Assembly: GCA_946061315.1 (NCBI GenBank)
Contig: CAMGRB010000067.1
Location: 1 to 7,019, forward strand
DNA from: an uncultured Clostridia bacterium
Lineage (GTDB): Bacteria; Bacillota; Clostridia; Oscillospirales; CAG-272
Length of the DNA stretch: 7,019 bases
Direction of reading: 5' to 3'
Made by a program: the position numbers and the translations under genes. How positions within the stretch are numbered: the stretch's first letter is position 1; each line of letters starts with the position of its first letter. The notes beneath the pieces are model-generated. The model ran no database searches and was not told the origin of the DNA. It saw only the letters and a list, made by a program, of their open reading frames with translations. Shown here one piece after another: positions 4,666 to 7,019 of this stretch.

Positions 4666-5727
4666 TCAAAAAAAGTCTTTTTTTATATTTTTTCTTCTTA
4701 CGAGAAAGAAAATTGCAATAACGAAAGCGATAAGGACAAAATTTATGCTTCCGCTTTCTGTAAAAGAGGTACTCTTTATCGGTACAACGGAGAACATTTT
4801 TGCATATGCAAAGCAAAAAACGGAGCAAATAACCCCTTGCAGAGCCTTAAAAGCAAAAAATTTAGCTTTATTAAGCGGAAAACCGTCACATACGGAAAAA
4901 ATCTGTGAGTGGACGCATATTCCGCCAAAGCCTATGCAAAATCCCGTCATTGCGGCGCATATCGGCGCATATCCAACGGTTAGTGAGGCACAGGTGCCTT
5001 TGCAAAATTCAAGAATTGCACACAGTGCACAAAATGGAAAGCCGCCACGCTCCAAAGAGAAAAGAGAGGAAAAGAGGTCGATTATAAGAGAATAGAAAAC
5101 AACGAACGCGCATACCTGCAATATAGCGGAGCAGGCAGAGGCGACAGAGCGCGCAAGCGAGGCAAAAAAAGAATTTCGCGCTTCTTTAACAAAATATGCG
5201 TATTTTTCGTTTTTGCGGTTCTTTTTTTCAAAGATGAGAAAAACTCCGTTCAAAAGAAAGGCGGATATTATTTGCACCGAATAAATGAATATGCCAAAGC
5301 GCATATCTCCCCAAAGCTTGCTTCCGACGTATCCGACAACAAAACCTATTCCCGCATTTGAAGAGAGGATTACCGAGTCGGAAAAATCACTTTCGTCCGA
5401 TTGATTTTCTTCGTATATATCGCATATACATTTTGCCCCCGTAACAAATCCGCACAAATTGCCCGTGATTATCGGAACACAGTATTTTTTACAAACGCCT
5501 AAAACATTAAAAAGCCTATCGGGCAATTTTGAAAAAAGCCCGTCAAAGCAGGCAGTATATACTATCAGAGAAGAAATGACCATATAGGGAAAAAGAGAAG
5601 GAATAACGGATTTTGCACAGAATTCGAGTGACGATAAAATGGATGGACAAACATTTTCTACATTTGTAAAAAATAATATCATAAGCAAAACCGCAAACAA
5701 AACGGTAAAGCTATTCTTTATTTTCAA
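4666..5727 (-). CDS. ylbJ: Sporulation integral membrane protein, YlbJ/SpoVV family
   Basis: This 353-residue polytopic membrane protein matches the YlbJ family (nucleoside-recognition/Gate fold). Visible pieces: a first membrane segment at about 7-21; SVIPSLFPYMVISSLIV at 40-56; NLCGFVTGAKCICDIYEEN at 90-108; LSSNAGIGFVVGYVGSKL at 121-138; ILEFCKGTC at 238-246; and GFGGICVHSQ at 266-275, the family's Gly-rich motif. In Bacillus subtilis YlbJ (SpoVV) is made in the mother cell under SigE and is needed to move dipicolinic acid to the forespore; that role here is inference. It is shorter than the roughly 400-residue Bacillus protein and rich in cysteine (20 residues). The start is uncertain: TTG at 5727 lies 15 bases from the SD GGAGGG, while in-frame ATA codons lie 6 and 9 bases from it, and no ATG is available. 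Family alignment supports a start close to the TTG. It is divergent from yqfC. Confidence 0.8.
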   Translation of the reverse strand: MKIKNSFTVLFAVLLMILFFTNVENVCPSILSSLEFCAKSVIPSLFPYMVISSLIVYTACFDGLFSKLPDRLFNVLGVCKKYCVPIITGNLCGFVTGAKCICDIYEENQSDESDFSDSVILSSNAGIGFVVGYVGSKLWGDMRFGIFIYSVQIISAFLLNGVFLIFEKKNRKNEKYAYFVKEARNSFFASLARSVASACSAILQVCAFVVFYSLIIDLFSSLFSLERGGFPFCALCAILEFCKGTCASLTVGYAPICAAMTGFCIGFGGICVHSQIFSVCDGFPLNKAKFFAFKALQGVICSVFCFAYAKMFSVVPIKSTSFTESGSINFVLIAFVIAIFFLVRRKNIKKDFF

Positions 5728-5768
5728 AGTTATTATTGCAATCCCTCCCTCATAAAATTCATTAGTAG

Positions 5769-5776
5769 ATTATATG
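5769..5776 (-). promoter_or_regulatory. Possible SigE-like -10 for the ylbJ-like gene
   Basis: On the minus strand CATATAAT matches 7 of 8 positions of the sporulation SigE -10 (CATACAAT), and it also contains a sigma-A-like TATAAT. About 14 bases upstream is CATTTAT, only a loose match to the SigE -35; no TTGACA-like -35 is present. The distance to the SD (about 20 bases) and the known SigE control of ylbJ in Bacillus make it plausible. No convincing counterpart for yqfC was found on the plus strand. Confidence 0.35.
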
Positions 5777-5794
5777 TGATAAGAGGTGCGATAA

Positions 5795-6082
5795 ATGCGC
5801 AAAAGACACATTGAGGAAATCCTTTCCGATAAATTCGACATACCGCTTGAGGGTATAGCGTCCGTTCCGAACGCTCAATTCGTCGGAAATTCACAGCTCA
5901 GCATAGACGGTTGTATCGGCATAAAGAAGTATGAGCCCGACGAGATAGTAATAAGAGCCAAGGATTATATGATTACCGTTTCCGGCTCATCTTTGTCGAT
6001 GCTCACGTTTTCACAGGGGAGGGTAAGCGTAAGAGGCTTGATTTTTTCTTACGCTATACGGGCAGTCGGCAAATACGAATAA
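5795..6082 (+). CDS. yqfC: Sporulation protein YqfC
   Basis: The 95-residue protein has the length and pattern of the YqfC/YabP-like sporulation family: LSDKFDIPLEGIASVPNAQF at 10-29, then a beta-rich core with LSIDGCIGIKKYEPDEIVI, the glycine turn MITVSGSSLSMLTFSQGRVS, and the ending VRGLIFSYAIRAV. There is no signal peptide or membrane segment. In Bacillus subtilis yqfC and yqfD are neighbours transcribed by SigE in the mother cell, but the molecular role of YqfC is not established. The ATG at 5795 has an AGAGGTG SD 6 bases upstream. The stop is 39 bp before the yqfD start, so the two form an operon. Confidence 0.92.
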   Translation: MRKRHIEEILSDKFDIPLEGIASVPNAQFVGNSQLSIDGCIGIKKYEPDEIVIRAKDYMITVSGSSLSMLTFSQGRVSVRGLIFSYAIRAVGKYE

Positions 6083-6121
6083 CCGTAAAAATTTTTACAT
6101 ATTATCGGGAGCTTTTATAAA

Positions 6122-7019
6122 ATGCGCAGAAACATTTTCGGAAAGACTAAAATAAGAGTATCAAAAGAGCAGAAAAACAACGCGATGAATGTCATACTAA
6201 TTAACTCACTCTGCTATAAAAAAGCAAGGATTCTTGACGATTCCTCTCTTGAAATTACCGTCGCAACGTCGAGCGTAGGCAGATTTTTGAACGTTTTCGA
6301 GGATAACGGTATAGATGCGAGGGCGGGCAAAAGCGAGGGGATTTTGGCTGTTATTGAAAGATATAAGGGCAGGTGGGGCGTGCTTGCAGGAGCTTTTTTT
6401 CTCATTTTCTCAATGTTTACTTCGTCAAAATTCGTATGGCGCATAGATATTGACGGCAACTTGCGCGTTTCCGACGAGGAAATAACAAAGTGCCTTGAAA
6501 ACGTCGGCTTCGGACTTGGTACCTTTATTCCTTCAGTTGATTACGATACCTTGCATAACGAGTTTCTTCTTGAATGTGACGGCGTTGCGTGGATATCGGT
6601 CAACGTAGTGGGCAACGTTGCCAAGGTGCTTGTAAGAGAGAGAATACCCGAGGAGGAAAAGAAGGAGAACACGTATTCAAACGTCGTTGCCAAGTGCGAC
6701 GCGCAAATTGTGCTTATAAAGCTTTACAACGGCGAAAAGACCGTTTCCGTAGGCGACGTCGTTCATAAGGGCGATCTTTTGATATCGGGAGTTATAGACT
6801 CAAAATCGCAGGGCGTGCGCTACGTGCATGCCGACGGGATAGTAAACGCGTATGTAAACAAGACGATAGAGGTAAAAATTCCTTTCAAAACTACCGAAAA
6901 AGTATATACGGGAAAAGTTTATAAGGATAAATCCGTAAAAATTTTCTCGAAATCCTTAAATTTTTCAAATAAATATAGAAATTACGGGGAGTTTTGTGAT
7001 ACAATAGAAACGAAAGAAC
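6122..7019 (+). CDS. yqfD: Sporulation protein YqfD, N-terminal part
   Basis: The gene starts at the ATG at 6122, with a GGGAG SD about 10 bases upstream, and is cut by the window edge after 299 complete codons without a stop; full YqfD proteins are about 390-400 residues. A cytosolic N-terminal region (about 1-83) contains VATSSVGRFLNVFEDNGI. A single membrane segment follows at about 86-100 (WGVLAGAFFLIFSMF), then the family's extracytoplasmic start FVWRIDIDGNLRVSDEEI (104-121) and repeats such as CDGVAWISVNVVGNVAKVLV (152-171) and TVSVGDVVHKGDLLISGVI (207-225). It belongs to the YqfD sporulation family, with an FtsQ/POTRA-like region suggested by the fold pattern. The biochemical function is unknown; in Bacillus it is SigE-controlled. 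The adjacent yqfC supports the call. Confidence 0.92.
   Translation, partial: MRRNIFGKTKIRVSKEQKNNAMNVILINSLCYKKARILDDSSLEITVATSSVGRFLNVFEDNGIDARAGKSEGILAVIERYKGRWGVLAGAFFLIFSMFTSSKFVWRIDIDGNLRVSDEEITKCLENVGFGLGTFIPSVDYDTLHNEFLLECDGVAWISVNVVGNVAKVLVRERIPEEEKKENTYSNVVAKCDAQIVLIKLYNGEKTVSVGDVVHKGDLLISGVIDSKSQGVRYVHADGIVNAYVNKTIEVKIPFKTTEKVYTGKVYKDKSVKIFSKSLNFSNKYRNYGEFCDTIETKE

Noticed and set aside
5736..5794. Plus-strand promoter for yqfC
   Set aside because: TTGCAA at 5736 and CATAAAAT at 5751 lack a good -10 at the expected distance for sigma-A or SigE.
6214..6459. Minus-strand ORF of 81 codons
   Set aside because: It is opposite the N-terminal part of yqfD, whose reading frame is clearly the real one.

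Overview
The window looks like a chromosomal segment of an endospore-forming Clostridia-type Firmicute, for example an Oscillospiraceae- or Christensenellales-like gut lineage. Three sporulation families (YlbJ/SpoVV, YqfC, YqfD), purine-rich Shine-Dalgarno (SD) sequences, TATAAT-type promoters and frequent ATA isoleucine codons support this. The genus cannot be named from the sequence. No mobile elements, tRNAs, rRNAs or CRISPR arrays were seen.

Left part (1-1540, plus strand): the 3' end of ispF (MEP isoprenoid pathway), a 130-bp gap with no convincing promoter or terminator, rpe (pentose phosphate pathway), and a small VanZ-like membrane protein starting one base after the rpe stop. A hairpin with T-tracts on both sides ends this unit. 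It also serves the convergent genes and overlaps the last codons of the opposing gene.

Middle part (1519-3000, minus strand): a promoter drives a two-gene unit, a DUF3343 protein (putative Se/S-carrier-like family) followed by a class V aminotransferase-fold cysteine desulfurase of the EF2568-like type. The pair probably handles persulfide sulfur or selenium.

mgtE region (2973-4655, minus strand): an MgtE Mg2+ channel/transporter with all its domains, a strong GC-rich terminator, a good sigma-A-type promoter and a leader of about 240 nt. The leader is the most unusual part of the window. It holds a 23-codon ORF with a well-placed SD, a terminator-like stem with a U6 tract overlapping that ORF, a second large hairpin, and a perfect 6-bp hairpin between the mgtE SD and its ATG. 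It does not show the M-box (ykoK) Mg2+ riboswitch hallmarks.

Right part (4666-7019): a divergent sporulation locus, with a YlbJ/SpoVV-family membrane protein on the minus strand and yqfC-yqfD on the plus strand. yqfD runs off the window. In Bacillus subtilis these families belong to the mother-cell SigE programme, and a SigE-like -10 lies between the divergent genes.
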